Shown piece by piece: positions 1 to 9,662 of a DNA stretch of 64,000 bases. Source of the DNA: Bombyx mori. Its lineage: Eukaryota > Arthropoda > Insecta > Lepidoptera > Bombycidae. Positions within the stretch are counted from its first letter, which is position 1. The number at the start of each line of letters is the position of its first letter. The notes below the pieces were generated by a model that saw only the letters and a program-made list of their open reading frames with translations, was not told the origin of the DNA and did not search any database. Both the position numbers and the translations under genes were made by a program. The DNA lies in NCBI RefSeq assembly GCF_030269925.1, contig NC_085112.1:10355501-10419500 (forward strand), in the 5' to 3' direction.

Positions 1-760
1 TGACCTGTTAACAAGCATTCGACGTGGTGACTCGATGTGGTAGGTAATAGTTAATTAAACTGGATTGTTTCTAATAATATACTAATATAAAAATCGTTTA
101 AACTCAACTGTTTTCTTCTCCTATCTCGTATACTACTTTCACACAAACAAAATTACATTTCAAGTCACAAAAAAAGTTCAGAAATATCAAAGATCAAAAG
201 GTTTCATCTTGAGATACTGTAGAATTTGTGATGAGAACGAGATGAGACGAGCTAGATTCAACGATTGACTTCTTTTTCGAAGTTGGACCTATCAAGTTGG
301 ACAGTTCATCTCTCGTAAATATACTCGTTCACAACTTCCGAAAATCAAAAAAAGAGCCGCCAAATTCACTGAGCCCTATAGATATATTATATTATAGACA
401 AACGATATTAATCTATTTTGAATCACAGACTTTAAACAATAACAAAAGTTTCAAAATTGACAGTAAACAAAGAGTATATTTTTATATATGTGTTGTGTCA
501 AATACATGGTAGTTTGTGTAATGCTTTTTTTATTGATTTAGTGCATTTTTTAAACATAATTTAATAAAAATATTAGCATTCTTCGCTTCTTCTCTATATT
601 CTCTATAAGTATAGTAAATTCCATACTCCTCAGTCCGCGCAATTTTTGTAAAAAAGGGTACAAAGTTTTTGCTTCACGTATTAATATATAAATTTAAAAC
701 TCGCGAGAAAAAAAAAACATAGGTACTAAGTTACGGTAAAAAAATTTAATTCACTACTAC
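1..760. other. AT-rich intron/intergenic DNA, no gene seen
   Basis: This AT-rich stretch should be intron of the minus-strand SCCPDH-like gene, whose first exon ends at 793. I found no second exon with an acceptor and family-like coding sequence. The longest reading frame (around 297-512) has no recognisable domain and is probably chance. Confidence 0.5.
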
Positions 761-792
761 TTAATGCGAGAAAATGAACAAAATGTACTTAC

Positions 793-964
793 TTAATTCA
801 GACAATTCTTTTAGTAAAATCTGGAGTTTTTTTTCTGATCGGCCAGCAATACCCCACGTCACATTTTGATATTCCGGCTCCTCGGACAATTCTGTTAAGA
901 ATTTTACCGTTGAATTTCCTGTGAATCCAGTAGCACCTAACACGAGTAAATCCAATTTTTCCAT
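793..964 (-). CDS. SCCPDH: Saccharopine dehydrogenase-like oxidoreductase, first coding exon (partial)
   Basis: This exon encodes the N-terminus of a saccharopine-dehydrogenase-like oxidoreductase, a predicted NAD(P)-binding protein whose exact substrate in animals is not settled. The 57 codons seen begin M-E-K-L-D-L-L and contain the Rossmann dinucleotide loop LVLGATGFTG (about residues 8-17), then WGIAGRSEKKL (about 37-47), both typical of the family. I chose the ATG at 964 because an in-frame TAA lies upstream and the only other candidate start is a GTG at 976. The exon ends at a consensus GTAAGT donor (792-787), leaving one base of a split codon. The remaining exons must lie beyond the left edge of the window. 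Confidence 0.8.
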
Positions 965-976
965 CTCTTCATTCAC

Positions 977-1672
977 GATAATATGGGTTAATTTTTATTT
1001 GAATATCAATAATATGATGTCTAAAAGTACTTTAACAATCAAATTATCATCTAATTTTTTTAAGTTTTGAGGTTAATATTTAACCGGATGATATGATACG
1101 TGCAAGAGGGCTCGAGTGTTTGTTGGAAATGTGAAAAATACGCACACGAGTTAAGCCCTTTGCATTACCTACCAGTTGTTTACATTATTTTATACAGCGT
1201 TACTGAATTTACACTACAAACACTTAACTCTTATTTTCTAATCAAAAAGCATTATGCCCCTATCCTGTCTTTCTTTCACTCTCCCTCTATGTCTATTATG
1301 TACGATGGTCACTTGTTTTGAATATTTTATTTTTGTATTCACGTACGTAGTAAATGACTTAAGTAAAACAAAAAGTCTCATTATTTTATTCTTTATAGAC
1401 TTTAAACGTAATACACACATTTTTTGGTGACACATTTAATAAAATATAGGCATACTCTTTAAAGTGTCTTCACTAGTATGGTTATAAAAATGTACTTTTA
1501 ATCGAAAACAGACTCATTTCGGAGACATAATTTTTGAACTAATATTTAATATAATAAATAATAAAATTTCTTCAAAATAACATTTAAATACCATTAATCA
1601 CTTGATTAACTACCAATAAAATACATAATTTGTTACTATCACAACGTTTTTATCGAGTTATAAGTCAATATA
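977..1672. other. Intergenic DNA, nothing recognised
   Basis: AT-rich sequence upstream of the SCCPDH-like start, presumably including its promoter and 5'UTR. No coding exon or known repeat was recognised. The reading frames on both strands at 1100-1435 overlap each other and look like chance. Confidence 0.4.
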
Positions 1673-1944
1673 TGAGTCTATTATCAAAGGCAATCTGTGC
1701 ATTTGGACAAAAAAATGTTATTGATATGTCAATACAGATTGATTTGAATATAATCGTCTCCTTCAAAGAATACGGTTCAAAACCTGCATTAAATAAAGGT
1801 TAATACTTAACCTGTTATTTATCTAAGATGTCGATCAGAAGAGTTTTGTGACTGCCAATGGAATACAAAGTCAATAATTCGTTTTTCTGATTTACCAATA
1901 ATTGTCCAAAAGTCACATTGCCGGCTTTGATAATAGTCGACTCA
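1673..1944 (+). mobile_element. Short TIR element (MITE-like), copy 1
   Basis: A 272-bp non-coding element begins TGAGTC and ends GACTCA. Its ends form imperfect inverted repeats of about 40 bp, with shared pieces CTATTATCAAAG and TTTGGACAA. A near-identical 278-bp copy lies in the opposite orientation at 37056-37333. It is flanked by TA on both sides. The TIRs, small size and lack of an ORF indicate a non-autonomous DNA transposon; the superfamily is not certain. Confidence 0.7.
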
Positions 1945-2138
1945 TATGGGATAAGTAGTAAATGACAAAACGTTTTTTGCGATTTCCCAAAAAACAGGTT
2001 TTTTGAGTTAGGTCAGTTTATGATTAAGCGTGCGACATAAATATACGATATAATAATAATTATTATTCTAAAATCATGTATTGCCTTTGACACAGTTTAA
2101 GATAGTAGATAAAAAGAAAGGAAAAATGTATATAACTA

Positions 2139-3437
2139 GTCAGGTCATAAGTATTGTCACACAGTAAAAACTTTTCTTTTAGAATGCTGGCCACAAAAAA
2201 GTTTATTGAATTCGAATTTCGAATTGTTCATGAAAATAAAAATGTATACTTTTAGAATTTTACTCATTTTTAAATATGGAGTGGACGCTTAAAGAAGACC
2301 GTGTTGCAGTTATTGCGTTGCATCGTTGCGGTTACGCGCCAATTCAAATTTTTAACATACTGAAAATTTTGAATATAACCAAAAGATTCGTTTATCGTAC
2401 CATCAAACGATACAATGAAGACTCTAGTGTAGATGACAGGTCAAGAAGTGGTCGCCCTCGGTCTGTTAGGACTCCAGCAGTGATAAAAGCTGTGAAGGCG
2501 CGAATTCTAAGAAATCCCAAACGTAAGCAGAAACTATTGGCCCTTCAGATGGGGTTAAGCAGAACCACGGTGAAAAGGGTGTTAAATGAAGACTTAGGGC
2601 TTCGGGCATATCGAAGAAAAACAGGACATCGTTTGAATGCTCGTCTAATGGACCTGAGACTGAAGAGATGCCGCGCTTTGTTGAAGCGGTACGCGGGAAA
2701 AAAATATCGGGAAATTCTTTTTTCGGATGAAAAAATGTTTACCGTAGAAGAGAGCTACAACAAAAAAAATGATAAGGTGTACGCACACAGTAGTGAAGAA
2801 GCGAGCAACCGTATTCCGCGTGTCCAACGAGGTCATTTTCCATCCTCGCTCATGGTATGGTTGGGAGTTTCTTATTGGGGCTTAACAGAGGTACATTTTT
2901 GTGAGAAAGGTGTAAAAACGAATGCAGTTGTGTATCAAAATACAGTCCTGACGAACCTTGTGGAACCTGTTTCTCATACCATGTTCAATAACATGCACTG
3001 GGTATTCCAACAAGATTCGGCGCCAGCTCATAGAGCGAAGAGCACACAAGACTGGCTGGCGGCGCGTGAAATCGACTTCATCCGGCACGAAGACTGGCCC
3101 TCCTCCAGTCCAGATTTTAATCCGTTAGATTACAAGATATGGCAACACTTGGAGGAAAAGGCGTGCTCAAAGCCTCATCCCAATTTGGAGTCACTCAAGA
3201 CATCCTTGATTAAGGCAGCCGCCGATATAGACATGGACCTCGTTCGTGCTGCGATAGACGACTGGCCGCGCAGATTGAAGGCCTGTATTCAAAATCACGG
3301 AAGTCATTTTGAATAAACTTTAGTGTCATAAGAATCTATGTTTTATTAAGTTCATTTTGGTATATGAATGGTTACATAATGAATAAACTTGTTTCAATTA
3401 TTTTACATTAAACATGTGACAGAATTTATGACCTGAC
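2139..3437 (+). mobile_element. Full-length mariner/maT-type DNA transposon (1299 bp)
   Basis: The element is bounded by TA dinucleotides (2137-2138 and 3438-3439). Its terminal inverted repeats start GTCAGGTCATAA and run about 25 bp with a few mismatches. It holds one intact transposase ORF. A copy of exactly the same length lies at 61597-62895 on the other strand. TIR form, TA target duplication and transposase type place it in the Tc1/mariner superfamily. Confidence 0.9.
2276..3316 (+). CDS. Tc1/mariner transposase, DD37D (maT-like), intact
   Basis: This 346-aa protein is the transposase that cuts and pastes the surrounding 1299-bp element. The N-terminal ~110 residues hold paired helix-turn-helix DNA-binding regions, including the GRPRS-type linker (about residues 59-63). 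The catalytic triad is complete: Asp in ILFSDEKMF (about 150), Asp in VFQQDSAPAH (about 247), and Asp in FNPLDYKIW. Thirty-seven residues separate the second and third Asp, the DD37D spacing of the maT group. The ATG is preceded by AAT and gives the N-terminus MEWTLKEDR, shared with the copy at 61718-62758. There is no stop or frameshift, so it may still be functional. Confidence 0.9.
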   Translation: MEWTLKEDRVAVIALHRCGYAPIQIFNILKILNITKRFVYRTIKRYNEDSSVDDRSRSGRPRSVRTPAVIKAVKARILRNPKRKQKLLALQMGLSRTTVKRVLNEDLGLRAYRRKTGHRLNARLMDLRLKRCRALLKRYAGKKYREILFSDEKMFTVEESYNKKNDKVYAHSSEEASNRIPRVQRGHFPSSLMVWLGVSYWGLTEVHFCEKGVKTNAVVYQNTVLTNLVEPVSHTMFNNMHWVFQQDSAPAHRAKSTQDWLAAREIDFIRHEDWPSSSPDFNPLDYKIWQHLEEKACSKPHPNLESLKTSLIKAAADIDMDLVRAAIDDWPRRLKACIQNHGSHFE

Positions 3438-3581
3438 TAGGTACATAGGGTGGACAAAAAAAAACTTTAATTTTTTTTTCTTTAGGTAAATACTACGAAA
3501 ATATCGTCCAAGATGACAAAAAAAATTCTGGTAAAGTTTCAGCTCTTAATATTAGTATTTAGAGGTGCCGCATCGTGATTT

Positions 3582-3914
3582 TTGATTTTAATCAACAGAA
3601 GGGGTGTGGTTTTTCATCATGATAATGCTAGACCTCACACATCTTTAGCAACTCAGCAAAAATTAAGAGAGCTTGGCTGGGAGGTGTTAATGCATTCGCC
3701 GTATAGTCCTGACCTTGTACCTTCAGATTTCCACCTGTTTCGGTCTCTTCAGAATTCTTTAGGCAGTGTCAGGTTAATATCACGAGAGGACTGCCAAAAC
3801 CAATTGTGGCGGTATTTTGATCAGAAGCCCCAAAATTTCTATAGCAATGGGATCATGTCCCTACCTACAAGATGGCAAAAAGTTATCGAACAAAATGGTA
3901 CCTACATACTTTAG
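3582..3914 (+). pseudogene. Mariner transposase C-terminal fragment (DD34D)
   Basis: About 108 codons match the C-terminal third of a mariner transposase of the mellifera/cecropia type. The frame contains VVFHHDNARPHTS with the second catalytic Asp and HSPYSPDLVPSDFHLF with the third, 34 residues apart, so a DD34D enzyme. The HTH region and first catalytic Asp are missing and there is no ATG start, so this is a 5'-truncated remnant. The sequence at about 3966-3992 (GCGAAAAAACTTTTTCCCC) looks like the original 3' terminal repeat. Confidence 0.85.
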
Positions 3915-4339
3915 TCAAGTGTAAATAAACTATATTAAAAAAAGTTGTGAATTTTCTTAAAAAATGCGAAAAAACTTTTTCCCCAACCAATCCCCAATAT
4001 GATAACTTTCACATTTTTTTATACTTTTTTACAAAAAAATGGCTTAAAAACATAAAACAACATATTTTTTTCGTTTTTACTTTCCATATTTATTGAGAAT
4101 GAAAGCTTTGAAAACTGATTTTGATCTGATAGAAGAGTACAACAACTGCCTCCCAAAAGACGAAGAACAGTTGCAATTTGTGGAAGTCATCATATATTAT
4201 TTTAGGTTGAACTTTAACTGCGAATAACTTTTAACCGAATTGACTTAGCAAAAAAATATTTCAGACCTTTTTTGTAGGCCGTTTAATTCCCTACAAAAAT
4301 AAGTATTTTTTTTTACTACACGATAATTCGTTGATATCG

Positions 4340-4794
4340 ATCTCTCACCATTGACCCTACCCTGAACAACAAGTTTCTCGATAGACTCTGCTGGCTGACG
4401 CGATACGTGTCCAAAATATCGAAGAATCTTGAATTGCACTGTTGACGATAACCTGTGAGAGATATTTAGTTCTTTTAGGATCAAGGCGTTGGTGCGGTGC
4501 TCAGTCCAAGATATACGGAGCATCCTTCTCCAGCACCACATTTCTAATGCATCGATCCTTCTTTTTTCTCTTTCTTTCACAGTCCAGGTCTCAACCCCAT
4601 ATAAAAAGATGGGGAATACCAGTGCCCTTACCAGTTGGACTTTGGTAGTCTTGGTGATATTCCGGTCCTTCCATACTTTTCCGAGTTTATCCATGGCCGA
4701 TCGCGTTATGATTATGCGCCGCTTAATTTCGTCCTCCGAACCACCACTGTTAGTAACCAGTGAACCTAGGTAGGCGTAAGATAAAACGACCTCA
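4340..4794 (-). pseudogene. Inverted copy of RTE C-terminal region
   Basis: The minus strand encodes the same block as 5641-6095: VVLSYAYLGSLVTNSGG, then FLYGVETWTVKE, then SWTEHRTNALILKELN. The match stops abruptly after the V-N-G-E/K-R position, where plus and minus copies diverge. It cannot encode a reverse transcriptase alone because the palm domain is missing. The open frame continuing past the block (to 4943) is antisense to the real RT and not meaningful. Confidence 0.8.
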
Positions 4795-6239
4795 AAGCAG
4801 TAGGAAGTGATAACATTCCAATCGAGACAGTTAAAGATTGTGGCGAGAGTGGTGTCGAAATCTTCCATGCAATTTGTAACAAGATATGGAAATCTGGCAC
4901 CTGGCCTACAGAATGGACGCACTCCCTTTTTATTCCTTTGCATAAGAAAGGTTCGACAAGGAAATGTAGCAATTATCGTCTTATTGCCCTGATATCACAC
5001 TGCAGCAAAATTCTACTACATATTCTTAATGAACGTTTAAAATGCTTTTTAGCAACACAAATAGCCCCAGAACAAGCTTGCTTTGTAAAGGGGAAGGGAA
5101 CAAGACAACAGATCTTGATTGTGCGACAAATAATAGAGAAGGCGAGAGAGTTCAACATGCCAACATTCATTTGCTTTGTTGACTTTCAAAAAGCATTTGA
5201 CTCTGTTAAATGGCCACAGTTATGGAAAACCCTCGAAAATATGGGAGTGCCAAAACATCTTATAAATGTCCTACGAACGCTTTATGAAAACAATACAGCT
5301 TCAGTAAAACTGGACAACGTTGCCTCAGAACCACTGCGTCCCAGCGCTGGAGTCCGGCAAGGGTGTATCTTGTCACCTCTCTTGTTTAACATTTACACGG
5401 AGGCAATTATGAGAAACGCTCTAGATGACTGGACTGATGGTGGCAAAAATATATGCAACCTTCGTTATGCTGACGATACTACTCTGCTGGCTACAAGCAA
5501 AGATCTGATTGCCGAATTGCTAAATCGCGTCGAAACAGTTGCCTTTGATTTTGGTCCCCGAATCAACAGGCACAAAACCAAAATGATGATAGTGGACAGA
5601 AGCAATAACAATACCCCGGAGATTACCGCGATTGCAAGCTGTGAGGTCGTTTTATCTTACGCCTACCTAGGTTCACTGGTTACTAACAGTGGTGGTTCGG
5701 AGGACGAAATTAAGCGGCGCATAATCATAACGCGATCGGCCATGAATAAACTCGGAAAAGTATGGAAGGACCGGAATATCACCAAGACTACCAAAGTCCC
5801 ACTGGTAAGGGCACTGGTGTTCCCCATCTTTTTATATGGGGTTGAGACCTGGACTGTGAAAGAAAAAGAAAAAAGAAGGATCGATGCATTAGAAATGTGG
5901 TGCTGGAGAAGGATGCTCCGTATATCTTGGACTGAGCATCGCACCAACGCCTCGATCCTAAAAGAACTAAATATCTCTCACAGGTTATCGTCAACAGTGC
6001 AATCCAGGATTCTTCGATATTTTGGACACGTATCGCGTCGGCCAGCAGAGTCTATCGAGAAACTTGTTGTTCAGGGTAAGGTCAATGGTAAGAGATCTCG
6101 TGGACGAATCCCCATGCGTTGGACTGATCAGGTGAAAGACCTTACTGAAACCCCACTTAACGAGTGTGTGCGCCGGGCCCCGGTTCGCAAGCTGTGGAAA
6201 ACATCTGTCAAGGCTTTAATGAGCAAGAATTCCACATGA
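4780..6239 (+). pseudogene. RTE-type reverse transcriptase (5'-truncated)
   Basis: The open frame encodes the finger-palm part of a non-LTR reverse transcriptase and its C-terminal region. It begins without a start codon near 4780 (V-G-S-D-N-I-P then WPTEWTHS). Visible motifs are FVDFQKAFDSVKW (first catalytic Asp), GVRQGCILSPLLFN and LRYADDTTLL (YADD box). The C-terminus has the block FGHVSRRPAE and a Lys/Arg-rich RGRIPMRWTD, known in RTE-clade LINEs. The endonuclease domain is absent, so the copy is 5'-truncated. No internal stop is visible in the retained part. Confidence 0.8.
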
Positions 6240-6463
6240 CCACGACTGCTCTGCCAAGAGCAACCGATTATGATGATGAATTCGTTGAGATACAATAAAA
6301 TTGCAAAGAAAATAAAATCCTGTGTTATTTAAATGGGAAATCAAAAATCACCTCTAAATATTAATAATAAGAGCTCAAACTTTACGAGAATTTTTTTTCG
6401 TCATCTTGGACGATATTTTCGTAGCACCCAAAGAAAAAGAAAAAAAGGTTTTTTGGCCCACCT

Positions 6464-7000
6464 TAGTATACATACATGTAAACATAATTGCAAGTCGTAT
6501 CGAAATTTATGCAGACGAACATTCTGCATGGTCGTTTGTGGAATCTTAATATTTTCCTTCGCATTTTATACAACTCACGATTCCCAATGATATATTTAAT
6601 AAAATTGGTATACTTTAGTAAAATATTAAATGAAACTTTTTGAAGATACCTAACCTTTCCATAATAATTCTTTATTAAAATGCCTTTAACAAAATTCAAC
6701 CAGGAATTAAACCTATACATTCCGTAAGCAATAATCTAGTTTATCCATAGTCTTTCTCGCTCAGACTTATTGATCGAAATCTGTTCTATGTATGTATTAA
6801 GGTAAATAAGCAACTCAGTATGTTCTGGTAAAGTGGCCTTTGTATAATTGAAGCAAAACAGGTTTAAGGAATACAACCGCTGTCAAGTTTTTTTTTTTTA
6901 CTTTGCTAATCTGTTATGAGAAACAGAGTAAAAAATTATTCGTACTTTACGAGGTCATAATAATTACGATTCGCCAGTCAAGAGTACTATTTATTCATTA
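6464..7000. other. Intergenic DNA, nothing recognised
   Basis: AT-rich DNA between two transposon clusters. The reading frames here on both strands are short and low-complexity, with no domain visible. Confidence 0.4.
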
Positions 7001-7228
7001 CTAGATGACCCGGCAGCCTTCGTAGTGCCTCAATCGATAAATAAAAGACCGATGGGGACACATCAAAGGAAAAACAAAATTATTTGTTTTTATATAATTC
7101 CTATATTATAATAATTCAAACCTTCTCTGGACCTCCACGAATAATTCAAGACCAAAATTAGCAAAATCGGTTCAGCCATTCTCGACTTTTAGCGAGACTA
7201 ACGAACAGCAATTCATTTTTATATATAC
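7001..7228 (+). repeat. Dispersed lepidopteran repeat (GACCCGGCAG family), copy A
   Basis: A ~230-280-bp repeat begins near CTAGCTGACCCGGCAGAC and ends CGAACAGCAATTCATTTTTATATATA. Five copies occur in this window: 7001-7228 (+), 36702-36975 (-), 52271-52560 (+), 57206-57515 (+) and 63448-63732 (-). It has no believable ORF. I recognise the sequence as common in Lepidoptera but cannot assign it firmly to a LINE tail, SINE or other class. Confidence 0.7.
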
Positions 7229-7231
7229 TTA

Positions 7232-8251
7232 GTCTGGCCATAAATACTGTTACAATAAAAAATTAAAAAAAACTATTGCAAATAACATTTATTACTTTTA
7301 CAGTGTGTTAGTTTAATACATAAATATAAAACAATTTAAAGTATAAAAAGCTTATTCGAAGTGGTCTCCATTGGCTGCAATACAGTACTTTAAACGTTGA
7401 GGCCAGTTATCAATAGAAGCACGCACTCTTTCCATGGGAAAAATTTTCACTGTCAATCGTACGGATTGTTTTAGGGACTCCAAATTATCATGGCGTTTAG
7501 AGCAAGCTGTACTCTCTAAAACTGACCATAAAGCATAATCCAGCGGATTAAGATCGGGACTAGACGACGGCCAGTCTTCAACTCTGATGAAGTCCGAAAC
7601 GTTCGTTTCCAATCAAGACTGCGTAGACCGAGCTTTATGACCTGGCGCCGAGTCTTGCTGGAAGGACCATTCTTGATTATTGAACATGGTGTTGTTAAGG
7701 GGCTTCACTACCTTCACAAGGATCTTGATACACTTGTGCCGATGTTTTGATACCTTTTTCACAAAAGTATGGCCCAGTCACTCCTTCATAGCTAATACCC
7801 CACCAAACCATCACTGAAGTCGGATAGTGCCCAAGTTGCACTCTGTCGACTAATTGGGAAGCTTCCTTAGATCTTTGAGCATAAATACTGTCATTTTGTT
7901 TGTTAAAATGTAGCTCAATTGTAAAAAAATTCTCATCCGTAAACAAAATTTTTCTGACCTCTGCGTACCGCTTCAGTAATTGTTTCGATTTTACCACCCT
8001 ATTCTCTTTTAAATTATCAGTTAAGAAATGACCAGTATGTCTCGTATAGGCTGCAAGTCCTAAGTCATCTTTTAAAATACGCGACATGGTTCTCTTTATC
8101 ACCCCACTCCATTTTAATATCGCAAAATATTGTACAATGTATTGGCGCCAAAATGAGAAAACTCAATGAGCAATCATATAAAAATGACAGACTCCAAATT
8201 CAAATGAAATATTTTGTTTATTTTTAATTTTATCAGTATTTATGGCCAGAC
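7232..8251 (-). mobile_element. Degenerate mariner/maT-type element (1020 bp)
   Basis: The element is flanked by TA (7230-7231 and 8252-8253). Its terminal inverted repeats begin GTCTGGCCATAAATACTG, similar in layout to the GTCAGGTCATAA ends of the 2139-3437 element but clearly a different family. It carries a damaged minus-strand DD37D transposase and is shorter than an intact maT element, mainly through loss of the HTH-coding region. Confidence 0.85.
7352..8140 (-). pseudogene. Broken DD37D transposase
   Basis: Minus-strand pieces encode maT-like transposase. The upstream piece (about 8102-7695) has LKDDLGLAAYTRHTGH and ILFTDENFFT with the first catalytic Asp. The reading then shifts frame near 7720 to TMFNNQEWSFQQDSAPGH (second Asp), meets an in-frame TGA at a position where Trp is expected (about 7618), and continues with DWPSSSPDLNPLDY (third Asp) to a stop at 7352. 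The start M-E-W survives near 8115, but almost all of the HTH region is deleted. It cannot make an active enzyme. Confidence 0.85.
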
Positions 8252-8615
8252 TAAGTAGAAGATATTATATATATTAGTATTTAATTATAGCTTTGTATTC
8301 ACTAGATTTATATCTCATGTTTCACTGCAACTCACTCTATATAATCTGAATCCAAATTTTACAAGATTTTTAGTGCTCTGAATTTTCAAATAAGCACACA
8401 TCCTACCTGATATTAAGTGAAACTCAGAGACCATAGACAGCGCTACATCAAAATAGCTGTCCTCTTCGAGATTTGAGAACAAATAGCATTTAAGATGATT
8501 GTCCACCTTTTAAGTCGGAACGTTTCAATGCTTTGCGGCAGAAATAAGTGTGAATCGTGATAGCTACCCGTACAAGCCCACAATGCCCACAATACTACAC
8601 CAATAGCCAATGACG
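8252..8615. other. Intergenic DNA, nothing recognised
   Basis: No exon or repeat was recognised between the broken maT element and the LINE tail that begins near 8616. Confidence 0.35.
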
Positions 8616-8893
8616 TAAATTTTACCGATCATCGTTCTCGTCGAACCCGTCGCTTGTGACGAAGGGCTCGACGAGTAAATTAACCCACAGACACAGCCCA
8701 CTAAGTTTCTCGCCGGATCTTCTCAGTGGGTCGCGTTTCCGATCCGGTGGTAGATTCTGCGAAGCACGGCTCTTCATAGGGTTCGTGTTAGCAACGTCGT
8801 CAGGTTTGAGCTCCGTGAGCTCACCTACTAGTTAAGGTTACGCTGAAACAGCCTCTCAAGGCTATCAGCTTAGGGAGGAGAAAAAAAAAAAGA
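8616..8893 (+). mobile_element. 3' end of jockey/BMC1-type LINE with poly(A)
   Basis: The sequence matches the 3' untranslated end of the LINE whose coding tail lies at 13466-14138, including the blocks CGTCGAACCCGTCGCTTG, GATCCGGTGGTAGATTCTG and the AGGCTATCAGCTTAGG terminus, then a 12-A tail. Related tails occur at 49205-49384 (-), 50450-50815 (-) and 59370-59515 (-). It is a heavily 5'-truncated insertion. Confidence 0.75.
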
Positions 8894-9164
8894 TTTTAAA
8901 TTTTTGTGAGACGCGTTTTTATGATATGAGTTCCACGATTCCTCTATCGCAGAAGACGTTTGTGGCCATGTTTTAGGTGTTTGTACCTATCTGCAAAATC
9001 GAACATAAAATCTGAAGGCACGGCATTTCCATGATTTCTCAATGGAGGGATCTTTCCATTTTTATGGATTTTGAACTCGTTCGTCTACACATCAACTAAA
9101 ACAATAAAAAGGTGATCGTAGATCTTGATATCGACATCAACAATGAAAAGCACTTCTTCAAAAA

Positions 9165-9450
9165 GGGTCTCCGTCCCGACGCCACTGCTAGTATCTCGTC
9201 ATGAATTACTTAGGCGCAGTAACTCCATTCCTGCCATTAAAATCTTTGGCCAGGCCATACCTTGGGCTTCAAAGGCCAAGTGCCCCGGCGTCATCCTCGA
9301 TAGAGGGATGACATTTGGGCTCCACATTCATTCAGTACGCGACCCAGCCGCCTTGCTACTCGGTCAACTCTACCCCATGATCTGCAACCGTACTAAATTA
9401 TCCCTTCACAAGGTGACACTACAAAACTTGCATACGTTCCGTCATGAGTC
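9165..9450 (+). pseudogene. Jockey-type LINE RT fragment
   Basis: The plus strand encodes a piece of the reverse transcriptase C-terminal region: NSIPAIKIFGQAIPW, GVILDRGMTFGLHIHSVRD and LLGQLYPMICNRTKL, followed by KVTLQNLHT. The last block overlaps the first coding block of the copy at 13466-14138 (V-T-L-Y-K-T-C), so both derive from the same LINE family. It has no endonuclease, no palm motifs and no start codon. Confidence 0.65.
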
Positions 9451-9476
9451 ATGAGTCATGACATGAAATGGTATTT

Positions 9477-9662
9477 TTAATTAATAAGTCTAGATTTTTT
9501 CTTCCTTAAGTTGTTAATGACCTTATCCTTGCTAATTAGCCTTCTGCGGCATTTGTGGAGTTCACTTTTTATGTGAACTTTTCGAGGTGTATCCAAAATT
9601 GAGCCTATACTCAGGGAAGTGGTAGGAGATTTGAATTCCTTATTATTTTCTAAATAAAACAT
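9477..9662 (-). CDS. Unassigned 61-codon frame, possibly transposase-derived
   Basis: I do not recognise this frame with confidence. It starts at an ATG (9662) and reads M-F-Y-L-E-N-N-K, then DTPRKVHIKSEL and a very basic end, VINNLRKKKSRLIN. The T-P-R-K plus basic coiled-coil pattern resembles the region after the THAP domain in P-element-like transposases. That is only a similarity of pattern. It could equally be chance in AT-rich DNA. Confidence 0.25.
   Translation of the reverse strand: MFYLENNKEFKSPTTSLSIGSILDTPRKVHIKSELHKCRRRLISKDKVINNLRKKKSRLIN

Larger units (their letters stand above)
4340..6285 (+). mobile_element. RTE-type LINE fragment with inverted duplication of its 3' half
   Basis: A plus-strand RTE-type reverse transcriptase fragment runs from about 4780 to 6239, with a tail at about 6270 containing ATGATGATG, a short-repeat ending common in RTE elements. 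A second copy of its C-terminal part lies inverted at about 4340-4794 and pairs with about 5641-6095. The two arms differ by only a few codons (about 8 amino-acid differences in ~150), so the duplication is recent. The unit sits inside the inverted-repeat frame 3448-6463. Confidence 0.75.
3448..6463 (+). mobile_element. Composite region framed by ~120-bp inverted repeats
   Basis: The sequence at 3448-3585 is repeated in inverse at about 6344-6463 with roughly 85-90% identity by eye. The outer ends read GGGTGGACAAAAAA and (inverted) AGGTGGGCCAAAAAA, each next to TA, as expected of a Tc1/mariner-type insertion. Between the arms lie the 3' half of a DD34D mariner and an RTE LINE fragment. The simplest reading is an old long-TIR transposon that took later insertions, but I cannot rule out rearrangement. 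Confidence 0.5.

Noticed and set aside
297..512. 71-codon plus-strand frame
   Set aside because: AT-rich composition, no domain, no convincing start codon and no sign of splicing to other exons.
2645..3088. Frames antisense to the mariner transposase (also at 61946-62389)
   Set aside because: Shadows of the transposase ORF; the same false proteins recur in both copies only because the elements are copies.
4438..4992. Several frames antisense to the RTE copies (and the matching ones at 5663-5994)
   Set aside because: They are mirror images of real RT coding sequence on the other strand; both arms of the hairpin give the same false proteins.
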